Source of the DNA: an uncultured Chitinophagaceae bacterium
GTDB lineage: Bacteria > Bacteroidota > Bacteroidia > Chitinophagales > Chitinophagaceae
Assembly (NCBI GenBank): GCA_903830285.1
Contig: CAIKTE010000121.1
Location: forward strand, 1-64,000
DNA: 64,000 nucleotides
Reading direction: 5' to 3'
Shown here: positions 35,720 to 44,355 of the stretch, piece by piece
Numbering within the stretch: position 1 is the first letter of the stretch
Layout of the letters: the number at the start of each line of letters is the position of its first letter
The notes under the pieces: model-generated
Told to the model about the DNA's origin: nothing
Databases searched by the model: none
What the model saw: the letters and a program-made list of their open reading frames with translations, nothing else
Position numbers and translations under genes: made by a program

Positions 35720-36082
35720 TTGGTCGGCAACCACAGGCATTTGGAAGATCATATAATCAACCGGGCGGAATAAATATTTTAATTACATAATACAAAAAAT
35801 TGTATCTTGTTTTAGATTCGCAGGTATAGTGCTTATACCGGCCTATTTCTTCACTTTTTTCTTCCGCTTTCATTCATACCATAGTCTTGAATAGTCCAGG
35901 GATAGAGCAGGGATAGTCCACGAAATCGTGGACTATCCCTGCTCTATGGTATAATGAAATAAGAGCCATCTATAGCTTATCTATGGCTTTAGTATAAGTG
36001 ATACCTGCATCGTCTTATACTGAAAAAACTTTTCACTAATAAATCTCTATAGGTCTTCCGAACACCTGTGGTGGCCGACCAA
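35720..36082. mobile_element. Fold-back (MITE-like) element with 31-bp imperfect terminal inverted repeats
   Basis: The ends 35720-35750 and 36052-36082 are inverted repeats with 26 of 31 positions matching (both begin TTGGTCGGC). Inside are a second inverted pair (35820-35838 and 35992-36008, GCAGGTAT...CTTATAC) and a 46-bp central palindrome. No open frame of note lies within. The element starts 10 bp after the carB stop and ends 19 bp before the stop of the convergent sulfatase gene. No clear target-site duplication is seen, so mobility is inferred from the structure alone; a large structured RNA or bidirectional terminator is also possible. Confidence 0.55.
35902..35947. repeat. 46-bp near-perfect palindrome at the centre of the fold-back element
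   Basis: Arms of 22 bp (35902-35923 and 35926-35947) are perfectly complementary around the two bases AA; the arms begin ATAGAGCAGGGATAG and end in CCACGA. The right arm runs on into GGTAT, which can pair with ATACC near 35877, so an alternative longer stem is possible. Confidence 0.85.
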
Positions 36083-36100
36083 TAATTGCGATGGAATTAA

Positions 36101-38524
36101 TCACTTCTCTTTAATTCCGTAAATTTTTATATGCAATTCCCTCAGTTTAAAATTGATGGGGATTGAGTCTGTCCATACACCGGCGTTAAAAGAAAGTTCT
36201 TTATGTTTTTTGTAATCATCCAATGTAAACATATCATTGGTTGAAATGGCATTCCATTGCTTCGGAATAAAATCCGATGAAGAGATTGATGGAAAATCTC
36301 TCATGGTCCAAAACAGAAATTTTCGTTTGTAATTCTTAGTATCGATCAGTGCCAAACGCAATGATGGATGATGGTCTATAAAATCGGCAGGCGAATAAAT
36401 AGCACCCGAAGCTTCAACATACAAATATTTATAGCCTTCCGGAATTTTAAAATCTGACATCAGATTGGCATCTGTTTCTTTGCTGAAAATATTTTTTTCA
36501 AGAGAATCTTTATACTCGAATAATAATTTTTTATTGTTGCTTACCAAGCTCTCTGCCGACCGGAATACTTTATTATTTTCAGTCACATACTTATTGATCT
36601 GTTTAAAATTTTCTCGTAACCGGATCATATAATTTTTTACAGAATCGTTTTTGATCGGTTCTTCCTGCAAATCAGAACTCAACTTATACAAATACTCTCC
36701 CGATAAAAAATAGTCCTGATAAATGTAATCGCTGATATCTCTGCTCCATTCCATAAAAGGCATGGAATGAATATTTCTGAATGATGCACTTGTGTCCATC
36801 ACAGATCCCAACCAGGGAACTTCTTTTGGTTTGTATGAGACAGGAAAATTATTAATGATCAGATTGGTGATAGTAGGTGCCAAATTATTGTGAGAATTGA
36901 CTGAAAAGAACTTTTTCGATGCTTTCAGCATGGGCGAATAAATGATCAATGGAACATGATAGTCATCGATCACAGATGTGGATGGAAAAGAGCCAATATG
37001 ATGATCGCCTGTTATAAAAAAGATCGTATTGCCATATTCAGGCCGCTTTGCATATTCCTTAAAGAATTTCTTGATACAATCATCCGAGAACATGAATGTT
37101 ACCAATACTTCCTTTGTTTCTTTCAAAGTGTGTTTTAGTTCTTTAGTCAGTTGCAGTGTTTTGATTTTTTGATCAAACAATTTATCATATATCGGCTTTT
37201 GATCAAACCTATAAGGCATATGTGTTGTGCCTGTGTGATAGATATTGAGATACGGAATTTTTTTTAAAGAATCCATCACTTCAAAACTTCTGCTAAATAA
37301 GGCATCATCCGGATAACCCATGCTCCATCCCTCTTTACCTAAACCCATTTGTTTATATTTTGCGGGATATTGAGTAAGGATCATGTCAGTTCCCTGAAGG
37401 CGGATATATTCTCCCATATTATCAAAATCAGTATTAAATCCGATCATAAAATTTGCCCAGTAACCATTTTTGCGAAGGATCTTTATCAATGATAAATGAT
37501 CGGGGATGATATTCATTGATGAAAATCCCCTCGATGCATAAGGCACAGAACCCGTAATAGCAGGCTGAGCCGCAAAAGTGCCCGGAGCTGTACTTAGAAA
37601 GTTGTCCCAAGTTAAACTGTGATGGGATAATGAATCTAAAAAAGGAGTAAAGCTTGTTGCATAGGCATGATCGCCGCTGAAATCTTTCGACAATCCTTCT
37701 ACAACTAAAATTACAATATTGGGCGGTGAATTTTTCAAATTAAAGAAACTGCCTAATACGTCGCTACTGTCATTCCGATGAAGTAATGGATACTCTTTGT
37801 CTGTAAATTCAAAAGGCTGATTCTCCTGATAAAATAACACCGCTTCTTCCAATGCAGCTCCACTTAAAGAACTATTCTTTTTCTGATTATTAAAATATTC
37901 ATAACTGTCCTTCAGCCAATAATTAAACTTATTACATGTTAGATAATATGCCGATTTTTGTTTGAACCAATTCTCTGGTGGTGATGAATATTTTACAAAG
38001 ACTAATGATAGAAAGGAAAGCAGCAATAATACATAGATAAGCAATTTATGAAATTGTATTTTTTTAAGTATTGTATGATAAATTATAAGATAGAGTCCCA
38101 CAAAAATTATAAAAGGGAGATAAACGCTGAACCCACTTGTCATCATCTGCTTGGTGGTCAGCCAAGATTCTTTCATGCTTCTTGTAAAAAATTCATGGTC
38201 AAAAGGGATATTCCGTTCTGAAAATACAATTATCAAAGCCAGATATATCATTATTAAAATGACATGCACAACATGTAAAACCAATTTTGCAATGCGATCA
38301 CTCAGAAAGCAGATCGGGAAAAACAGAAAAAAGGAAAGGAAAGAAAGAGCCATCCCTGTCCAAACATCAAACAGTAATCCGCTTAATTCGTATGTATAAA
38401 CATGCGCAATAAAAGATTTTGAGGCAATAAAATAATATTCAAACACTCTGATCGTACAAAATGTAATCAGGAAAGAAACAGTAATACGAAAGTATGTTTG
38501 CAGAAAGGGTCTTATGTTTGGCAT
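36101..38524 (-). CDS. LtaS-like phosphoglycerol transferase / sulfatase family membrane protein
   Basis: The 807-residue protein has five N-terminal membrane helices (about residues 10-32, 50-75, 85-105, 140-160 and 170-190) and a large extracytoplasmic sulfatase-fold domain (about 260-590): NIVILVVEGLSKDFSG with the first metal ligand Glu, the nucleophile region FLSTAPGTFAAQPAITGS, a DDALFSRSFE segment and FFITGDHHIGSFP with the last metal ligands. This is the lipoteichoic-acid-synthase layout; in Gram-negatives such enzymes add phosphoglycerol or phosphoethanolamine to surface glycans. A ~200-residue C-terminal extension of unknown fold follows. It is divergent from the GH18-NodB-GT2 gene, which suggests a shared role in a surface polymer. 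Confidence 0.85.
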   Translation of the reverse strand: MPNIRPFLQTYFRITVSFLITFCTIRVFEYYFIASKSFIAHVYTYELSGLLFDVWTGMALSFLSFFLFFPICFLSDRIAKLVLHVVHVILIMIYLALIIVFSERNIPFDHEFFTRSMKESWLTTKQMMTSGFSVYLPFIIFVGLYLIIYHTILKKIQFHKLLIYVLLLLSFLSLVFVKYSSPPENWFKQKSAYYLTCNKFNYWLKDSYEYFNNQKKNSSLSGAALEEAVLFYQENQPFEFTDKEYPLLHRNDSSDVLGSFFNLKNSPPNIVILVVEGLSKDFSGDHAYATSFTPFLDSLSHHSLTWDNFLSTAPGTFAAQPAITGSVPYASRGFSSMNIIPDHLSLIKILRKNGYWANFMIGFNTDFDNMGEYIRLQGTDMILTQYPAKYKQMGLGKEGWSMGYPDDALFSRSFEVMDSLKKIPYLNIYHTGTTHMPYRFDQKPIYDKLFDQKIKTLQLTKELKHTLKETKEVLVTFMFSDDCIKKFFKEYAKRPEYGNTIFFITGDHHIGSFPSTSVIDDYHVPLIIYSPMLKASKKFFSVNSHNNLAPTITNLIINNFPVSYKPKEVPWLGSVMDTSASFRNIHSMPFMEWSRDISDYIYQDYFLSGEYLYKLSSDLQEEPIKNDSVKNYMIRLRENFKQINKYVTENNKVFRSAESLVSNNKKLLFEYKDSLEKNIFSKETDANLMSDFKIPEGYKYLYVEASGAIYSPADFIDHHPSLRLALIDTKNYKRKFLFWTMRDFPSISSSDFIPKQWNAISTNDMFTLDDYKKHKELSFNAGVWTDSIPINFKLRELHIKIYGIKEK

Positions 38525-38587
38525 TACATTTGAACTAATCGTTAAAAATATTTGTATTTTTTATAACTTTTTATCGAAAGGCATTAT

Positions 38588-38595
38588 TTACTTTG
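38588..38595 (+). promoter_or_regulatory. Candidate -7 element for the GH18-NodB-GT2 gene
   Basis: TTACTTTG fits TAnnTTTG with one mismatch and is embedded in TTTACTTTGCAGCAA. The same context, TTTACTTTGCAACAA, lies before the transketolase gene at 42543-42557, which makes a shared promoter type likely. The leader would be about 36 nt. Confidence 0.4.
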
Positions 38596-38634
38596 CAGCA
38601 AATCTGTGCATAGATATTGCAATTATTTTATTGT

Positions 38635-41600
38635 ATGAACAATGAGTCCTCACAAATATTTCAAACGCATAGTGCAACACGCTGGCAAAGGGTAAAGTGG
38701 AGTGCCAGAGTTTTACTGGTACTTTTACTTCTAGCCGTTGTTGTTGTATTCATAGCATATAAAAGCATGGACCTACCCGGAATTCCTCTCGAAGGTAAGG
38801 CCATCAAGAAAGTTTTAACTGAAGAGGTTCCGGGATATCGTGAAAGTGAAATGGGAAAGCAATACCGCGGATTCAGAAAAGTAATTAAAAATCAATGGGC
38901 CAAAGGAAAGGGTATAGGTCAAAATAAAAATGTGCTGGATCTTTCCAATTCATCCTATTTCAGTGATTCTCTAGGAATACGTGCAGCCTTTTATGTGGCA
39001 TGGGATGCGCAATCATTCTTTTCTCTTCGTAAAAACATTTCTAAGGTTAATCTCATTTTACCGGAATGGTTTTTTATTGACCCTAATGCGGATACACTCT
39101 TTGCCAATATTGATAAAAGAGCTTTTGATATTATAAAAGAATCTGGCGTTAAGGTAATGCCCATGCTATCTAACAGCTATAATGCAAAATTTAATGGTGC
39201 AGCATTACACCGCATTTTAAATAATCCTGCCAAAACAAAACGTTTGATCAATGATGTGATTAAACTTCTTTCTGCCAATAATTTTGCGGGCATTAATGTT
39301 GACTTTGAGGAGATGGAGGAAAACAAAAATGAAGTACTTACTCAATTTCAAAAAAATCTGTACAATGCTTTACATGACAAGGGTTTTTTAGTTACGCAAA
39401 ATGTTTCTCCTTTTAATGAGGACTATAATTATACAGAATTAGCCAGGTACAATGACTATTTATTTTTGATGGCTTATGACCAGCATTCTGAAAGCACTAA
39501 ACCCGGGCCTGTATGCAGCCAGAAATGGATAGAAGAGGCTGTTAATAAATTAGCTGTCAAAGTTTCTCCTTCTAAAATAGTTTTAAATCTTGCTGCATAT
39601 GGTTATGACTGGCAAAAGAACGGCAAAGCAGTTCCTGTTTCATATCAGGAAGCATTGACTACTGCTAAAGAAAGTAATGGTGTGATCGATTTCGATAATG
39701 ACACTTATAATCTTCATTTTAAATATTACGATAGCAAAGACATAATACATGAAGTTCATTTTACTGATGCTGCAACCAATTTTAACAGTATTCGGTTTGC
39801 CACAGAATATGGTTTGGCAGGCACAGCAGTCTGGAGATTAGGGAGTGAAGACAACCGACTCTGGGATTTCTATCATCTTCCTATGACAAAAGATGCTTTA
39901 AAAGCTTTCGATTTTAAAGAATTCAGTTCTGTAGAAAGCATCACTACACCTGATTTTATTGGCGAAGGCGAAGTTCTTGATTTGCTTTCCACTCCAACAG
40001 ATGGTCATATTACACCGGAGGTAAACAGAGATGAAATGTTGATCAGTGAAGAAAGTTATGATTCCCTTCCCTCTGCTTATGTAGTTAGAAAGTTTGGTAA
40101 AAGAACTGACAAAAAATTAGTGCTCACATACGATGATGGCCCAGACCCGGTTTATACTAAACAGATATTAGATACACTTGCTTATTATCATGTTCCTGCT
40201 GCATTTTTTTTAGTGGGCATTGAAGCAGAAAATAATATTCCCTTAGTAAAAAGGATTTTTAGAGAAGGCCATGAAATCGGCAACCATACTTTCACACATC
40301 CAAATATGGCGGAAGTAAGTAAAAGTCGTGCCCTGCTGGAGATTGACGCTACAAGACTATTGATAGAATGTTTGATTGGCCGAAGCACTGTGATGTTCAG
40401 GGCTCCTTATAATGCTGATAGTGATCCTGAAAAAGCCGAGGAAATGATCCCTGTTGCATTAAGCAGAACTAGGAATTATATCACCATCGGAGAAAGTATT
40501 GATCCGGAAGATTGGCTACAAGGAGAGGTTCCAAACTTTAATGCCGATACTATTTTTAACCGCGTTGTAAAAATTTATAATTATCATTTAAGCAATGATG
40601 ATAGTGCAAATATTATTTTATTGCATGATGCCGGCGGCAACAGAACTGCAACTGTACAGGCAACAGGAATGATCATTCGTTATTTTCAACAAAAAGGTTA
40701 CAAGTTCATCACTGTAGCGGAATTGTTGCATAAAAAGCCCGAAGACATGATGCCACCGGTAGAAAATGGTATGAGCTATAATCTACTTCGATTTAATTAT
40801 TTCGTGGCAGAAAGCGGTTATTTATTAGGGCATTTTTTATATGCACTCTTTATTGTATTTCTGATGTTAGGTGCTGTAAGAATCCTTGTACTTGGTTTCT
40901 TCGCCTTCAAGCAAAAAAGAAAAGAAAGACTAAATGCAAATATAAAATTAGAAAATCCGCCTGCAGTTTCGATCATTGTTCCTGCATACAATGAAGAGGT
41001 TAATGCAATAAGTTCTTTAGAAAATCTGTTACGCTGCGATTATCCTTTTTATGATATTATTTTCATTGATGACGGCAGTTCGGATAACACATTTGAAATA
41101 GTTAATGAAACTTTTAAAGATCATCCAAAAATGAAGGTCTTTACCAAACCAAATGGCGGCAAAGCTTCTGCACTGAATTTTGGTATTGCAAAAACAACAG
41201 CAGATTATGTTGTATGTATTGATGCAGACACAAAATTATTACCTAATGCAGTGAGTCAGTTGATGAAAGGTTTTTTCGATCCAAAAGTGGGTGCTGTTGC
41301 GGGTTCTGTTAAAGTAGGCAATGAGATAAACATGTTAACCAGATGGCAAAGTATTGAATATACTACCAGTCAAAATTTTGATAGAAAAGGTTTTGCTTAT
41401 CCAAATGCTATAACAGTTATTCCAGGTGCCATCGGTGCATTTAAAAAAGAAGCATTGAAAGAAGCAGGTGGCTTTACAACGGATACATTGGCTGAAGATT
41501 GCGATATCACTATCAGGATTTTAAGAGCGGGTTATATTATTGCCAATGAACCAAAAGCAATGGCATATACTGAAGCTCCTGAAACATTGAAACAATTTTT

Positions 41601-42042
41601 CAAACAACGTTTTCGTTGGACTTTTGGTGTGATGCAAACTTTTTGGAAACATAAAGATGCCTTGTTCGTTAACAAGTATAAAGCTTTAGGCTGGATTGCA
41701 TTACCCGATATTTTGCTATTTAAATACATTATTCCATTGTTTAGTCCAATTGGCGATTTCTTTATGTTCTTCGGTTTATTCACAGACAGTAGAGGAAAAA
41801 TAGGGATCTATTATCTTATTTTTTTACTAATCGATAGCCTGATCGCAGGATTAGCTTTTGCATTTGAAAAAGAGAAAGCATGGAAATTGGTATGGCTGAT
41901 ACCTCAACGACTAATTTACAGATGGTTAATGATGATCGTTCTCTTCCGCTCTTACCGCAGGGCCGTTAAAGGCGAGTTACAGCATTGGGGCGTTTTAAAA
42001 AGAACTGGGAATGTAAAAGACATTGATCTGGTCACAACATAA
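38635..42042 (+). CDS. Three-domain polysaccharide enzyme: GH18-like, NodB deacetylase and GT2 synthase
   Basis: From ATG 38635 the 1135-residue protein has a short cytoplasmic start, a membrane helix (about 24-42), an extracytoplasmic GH18-like domain (about 115-415; FAGINVDFEEM keeps the catalytic-type Asp and Glu but has Ala and Asn at two DxxDxDxE positions), a NodB domain (about 490-715; LTYDDGPDP and GHEIGNHTFTH metal site, FRAPYN), a second membrane segment near 760-780, and a GT2 domain (about 785-1030; SIIVPAYNEE, IDDGSSDN, DADTKL, and QFFKQRFRW as the QxxRW motif) with C-terminal membrane helices. It looks like a single-chain synthase and modifier of an N-acetylhexosamine polymer. 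A TTG 18 bp upstream is a less likely start. Confidence 0.9.
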   Translation: MNNESSQIFQTHSATRWQRVKWSARVLLVLLLLAVVVVFIAYKSMDLPGIPLEGKAIKKVLTEEVPGYRESEMGKQYRGFRKVIKNQWAKGKGIGQNKNVLDLSNSSYFSDSLGIRAAFYVAWDAQSFFSLRKNISKVNLILPEWFFIDPNADTLFANIDKRAFDIIKESGVKVMPMLSNSYNAKFNGAALHRILNNPAKTKRLINDVIKLLSANNFAGINVDFEEMEENKNEVLTQFQKNLYNALHDKGFLVTQNVSPFNEDYNYTELARYNDYLFLMAYDQHSESTKPGPVCSQKWIEEAVNKLAVKVSPSKIVLNLAAYGYDWQKNGKAVPVSYQEALTTAKESNGVIDFDNDTYNLHFKYYDSKDIIHEVHFTDAATNFNSIRFATEYGLAGTAVWRLGSEDNRLWDFYHLPMTKDALKAFDFKEFSSVESITTPDFIGEGEVLDLLSTPTDGHITPEVNRDEMLISEESYDSLPSAYVVRKFGKRTDKKLVLTYDDGPDPVYTKQILDTLAYYHVPAAFFLVGIEAENNIPLVKRIFREGHEIGNHTFTHPNMAEVSKSRALLEIDATRLLIECLIGRSTVMFRAPYNADSDPEKAEEMIPVALSRTRNYITIGESIDPEDWLQGEVPNFNADTIFNRVVKIYNYHLSNDDSANIILLHDAGGNRTATVQATGMIIRYFQQKGYKFITVAELLHKKPEDMMPPVENGMSYNLLRFNYFVAESGYLLGHFLYALFIVFLMLGAVRILVLGFFAFKQKRKERLNANIKLENPPAVSIIVPAYNEEVNAISSLENLLRCDYPFYDIIFIDDGSSDNTFEIVNETFKDHPKMKVFTKPNGGKASALNFGIAKTTADYVVCIDADTKLLPNAVSQLMKGFFDPKVGAVAGSVKVGNEINMLTRWQSIEYTTSQNFDRKGFAYPNAITVIPGAIGAFKKEALKEAGGFTTDTLAEDCDITIRILRAGYIIANEPKAMAYTEAPETLKQFFKQRFRWTFGVMQTFWKHKDALFVNKYKALGWIALPDILLFKYIIPLFSPIGDFFMFFGLFTDSRGKIGIYYLIFLLIDSLIAGLAFAFEKEKAWKLVWLIPQRLIYRWLMMIVLFRSYRRAVKGELQHWGVLKRTGNVKDIDLVTT

Positions 42043-42577
42043 ATTTTTAAAGAGTTACTAGCTTTTTGAAGGTTGGCAACGCTTCATTCATATCATTTAT
42101 TAAGTCATTGTGAGTCAGGGTAAGCCAAAAAAGACCCCATCCCTACGAAGAAACCCTTCGGACAATCCATCTCCGGAGGAGAAGGGCAAGTGATTTGATA
42201 TTAATGATGAGTTTTCATCTTTAAATGAACAAAAGCCATCTCCTTTGAAGAGGATTCAGGTGAGGTTTATTAAACAAATTCTTTATCCCAAACTCAGATT
42301 AATTTAATTCCGCCAACGGATTTTACTGTTAACTTCTTATTAACGAAGCACCAACCATTTCAAAAAGTCCGCTATACCATCGTCGAACACCGGCCGAACC
42401 TCAGTCGAACACTTACTTTTTAATCAGGGGTTTATTTTTGTATCGAAAAGTAATTTCTAATGCCTCGCTGAGGCTACTATTTTTATTTAATAATTTAACC
42501 CGAGTTCACATAAACTCAATCCAAAATACTCGTTCGTTTTTCTTTACTTTGCAACAATTTTAATATCAATCATTAAT
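42043..42577. other. 535-bp non-coding gap with short repeats
   Basis: No convincing gene is seen. The gap holds a small imperfect palindrome around CTCCGGAG (about 42170), three copies of CGAAC at 42384, 42395 and 42406 spaced exactly 11 bp apart (in TCGAACAC or CCGAACCT contexts), a short GCCTC-GCT-GAGGC hairpin at 42462-42474 followed by a T-rich run, and a promoter-like box at 42544-42551. The hairpin is a weak terminator candidate for the upstream gene, though it lies 420 bp from its stop. Confidence 0.6.
42544..42551 (+). promoter_or_regulatory. Candidate -7 element for the transketolase subunit gene
   Basis: TTACTTTG, one mismatch from TAnnTTTG, lies 26 bp before the ATG within the same TTTACTTTGCA(A/G)CAA context seen before the GH18-NodB-GT2 gene. 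Confidence 0.4.
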
Positions 42578-43540
42578 ATGAAATTGAAAGACATTCAGGT
42601 ACTCAATGAAAAAGAAACGCGTGGCGGTTTTGGTGAAGGTGCCTACGAGATTGGAAAAGAAAATTCAAATGTTGTGATCCTTACAGCTGATTTGGCCGGA
42701 TCTATGAAAATCGCGCCTTTTATAAAAGAATTTCCTGAACGTTTCATTCAATGTGGTATTGCCGAAGCAAATATGATAGGCATTGCAGCAGGTTTAACCA
42801 TTGGCGGTAAAATTCCTTATACTACAACATTCGCGAATTTCAGTACCGGACGTGTGTACGATCAGATCCGTCAGAGTGTTGCTTACAGCAATAAAAATGT
42901 AAAGATCTGTGCATCACATGCAGGATTAACATTAGGTGAAGATGGGGCAACTCATCAAATCTTAGAAGATATCGGATTGATGAAAATGTTACCTGGGATG
43001 ACAGTAATTGTACCATGTGATTTTAATCAAACCAAAGCTGCAACTAAAGCCATTGCGTCTTACGAAGGACCCGTTTACTTGCGTTTTGGCAGGCCCAAAT
43101 GGCCAAACTTCACCAAAGAAGACGGCAGTGATTTTGTGATTGGTAAAGCACAACAATTAAGTGAAGGAACTGATGTTTCTATATTTGCGTGCGGTCATAT
43201 GGTGTGGAAAGCAATTGAAGCAGGAAGGATTTTAGAAGAAAAAGGATTAAGTGTTGAATTGATAAATATTCATACCATTAAACCATTAGATGTTGATGCC
43301 ATCATTAAATCCATCAGTAAAACAAAAGCTGCGGTTACTGTTGAAGAACATAATATCATTGGTGGTTTGGGCGACAGCATTGCACAAGTTGCTGCAACAC
43401 ATTTTCCTATCCCGATTGAATATGTTGGAACAAAAGATACTTTCGGCGAAAGTGGAACACCTGCACAACTTCTAACCAAATACGGATTGGATGCTCCTAA
43501 TATTGTTGATGCTGTTGAAAAAGTAATGAAGAGAAAATAA
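42578..43540 (+). CDS. Transketolase C-terminal subunit (split transketolase)
   Basis: The 320-residue protein holds the pyrimidine-binding domain (about residues 8-165; GEGAYEIGKENSNVVILTADL, FIQCGIAEANMIGIAAGLTIGGK with the catalytic Glu, and SHAGLTLGEDGATHQ) and the C-terminal domain (about 185-310; VSIFACGHMVWKAIEAG, VEEHNIIGGLGD) of transketolase. The diphosphate-binding N-terminal domain is absent; in split transketolases it is a separate ~280-residue protein, usually encoded directly upstream. Here the upstream 535 bp are non-coding and the next gene is unrelated, so the partner must be encoded elsewhere. Together they would move two-carbon units in the pentose phosphate pathway. The family also includes DXP-synthase-like proteins. 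Confidence 0.9.
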   Translation: MKLKDIQVLNEKETRGGFGEGAYEIGKENSNVVILTADLAGSMKIAPFIKEFPERFIQCGIAEANMIGIAAGLTIGGKIPYTTTFANFSTGRVYDQIRQSVAYSNKNVKICASHAGLTLGEDGATHQILEDIGLMKMLPGMTVIVPCDFNQTKAATKAIASYEGPVYLRFGRPKWPNFTKEDGSDFVIGKAQQLSEGTDVSIFACGHMVWKAIEAGRILEEKGLSVELINIHTIKPLDVDAIIKSISKTKAAVTVEEHNIIGGLGDSIAQVAATHFPIPIEYVGTKDTFGESGTPAQLLTKYGLDAPNIVDAVEKVMKRK

Positions 43541-43553
43541 CAAAATGATCTTT

Positions 43554-43589
43554 AAAAAAAGCCGCAATTATAATGTTGCGGCTTTTTTA
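43554..43589. terminator. Bidirectional terminator between transketolase subunit and pdxH
   Basis: GCCGCAA (43561-43567) pairs with TTGCGGC (43576-43582) around an 8-nt loop; seven A precede it and a T-run follows, so the stem can extend and a U-tract forms on either strand. It lies 13 bp after the transketolase stop and 20 bp beyond the stop of pdxH, which reads the other way. Confidence 0.9.
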
Positions 43590-43608
43590 TTTCGATGACC
43601 CCTATATT

Positions 43609-44262
43609 TTATGGCGCTAATCTTTCTCTAGTCCATTTCCCATCTCCTTGCAAAGTATATTGAATGCGGTCGTGCAGTCTGCTGCTTCGGCCCTGCCAGA
43701 ATTCTATTTTACTTGGTTTCACTATATAACCTCCCCAATGTTCAGGGCGTGGAATATTTTGAGTCCCAAATTGTTCTTCATATTTAAGAAAATTTTCTTC
43801 GATCACTTGCCTATTTTTGATCACAGTACTTTGCGGCGAAGCCCATGCACCGATCTGACTCCCGATTGGACGTGACTTAAAATAAATATCACTTTCTATT
43901 GCAGAAATTTTTTCAACAATACCATCAATACGAACCTGACGTTCCAACTCTTTCCAGAAAAATAATAAAGAAGCTTTTGGGTTTTCTGCCATTTCATTTC
44001 CTTTAGCACTATTGTAATTGGTAAAGAAAACAAATCCTCTTGCATCGTATCCTTTTAATAAAACAATCCGTGCAGAAGGCGTTCCATTCTTATCAGCCGT
44101 TGCCAATGTCATGGCATTTATTTCATGCAAATGACTATTTCTAGCCTCACTCCACCATTTAGAAAATTGTTCGTAAGCATTGAGAGCTGTATCTTCTTCA
44201 CTTAGTGATTTTAATTTATAATCTATCCTGATATTCGCGATCGGATCGTTGGACTCGTTCAT
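43609..44262 (-). CDS. pdxH: Pyridoxamine 5'-phosphate oxidase
   Basis: This FMN enzyme oxidises pyridoxine or pyridoxamine 5'-phosphate to pyridoxal 5'-phosphate. From ATG 44262 the 217-residue protein shows MTLATADKNGTPSARIVLLKG, FVFFTNYNSAKGNE, ASLLFFWKELERQVRIDG, FKSRPIGSQIGAWASPQS and the C-terminal WGGYIVKPSKIEFWQGRSSRLHDRI, the complete PdxH signature with substrate-binding Arg and His near the end. An upstream TTG would add 7 residues and is less likely, since a TAACTTTG box (minus strand, 44281-44288) overlaps it. Confidence 0.95.
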   Translation of the reverse strand: MNESNDPIANIRIDYKLKSLSEEDTALNAYEQFSKWWSEARNSHLHEINAMTLATADKNGTPSARIVLLKGYDARGFVFFTNYNSAKGNEMAENPKASLLFFWKELERQVRIDGIVEKISAIESDIYFKSRPIGSQIGAWASPQSTVIKNRQVIEENFLKYEEQFGTQNIPRPEHWGGYIVKPSKIEFWQGRSSRLHDRIQYTLQGDGKWTRERLAP

Positions 44263-44280
44263 TATAAAATGTTTAGACAG

Positions 44281-44288
44281 CAAAGTTA
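44281..44288 (-). promoter_or_regulatory. Candidate -7 element for pdxH
   Basis: TAACTTTG on the minus strand is a perfect TAnnTTTG match, 18 bp before the pdxH ATG at 44262, giving a leader of about 14 nt. It supports the shorter start. Confidence 0.4.
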
Positions 44289-44325
44289 TTGATATAACAA
44301 ACTCAAAAGCTGATGATTCTCATGC

Positions 44326-44351
44326 ACAAAAAAAGCGGCTTAAGCCGCTTT
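44326..44351 (-). terminator. Terminator after the RND pump gene
   Basis: AAAGCGGC (44332-44339) and GCCGCTTT (44344-44351) form a perfect 8-bp stem around TTAA. Read on the minus strand the stem ends in a run of T and lies directly after the stop of the RND permease gene. Confidence 0.88.
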
Positions 44352-44355
44352 CTGT

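Noticed and set aside
35711-36100. Remnant of the carB C-terminal half in the gap after carB
   Set aside because: The sequence is dominated by inverted repeats and shows no ATP-grasp or MGS-like motifs in any frame.
42043-42577. Missing N-terminal transketolase subunit, hidden by a frameshift
   Set aside because: The gap has stops in all frames and no trace of the diphosphate-binding motif in any frame I read.
43270-43479. Overlapping reverse-strand frames inside the transketolase gene
   Set aside because: Several long frames lie opposite clearly coding sequence and have no recognisable features; they are shadows of the real gene.
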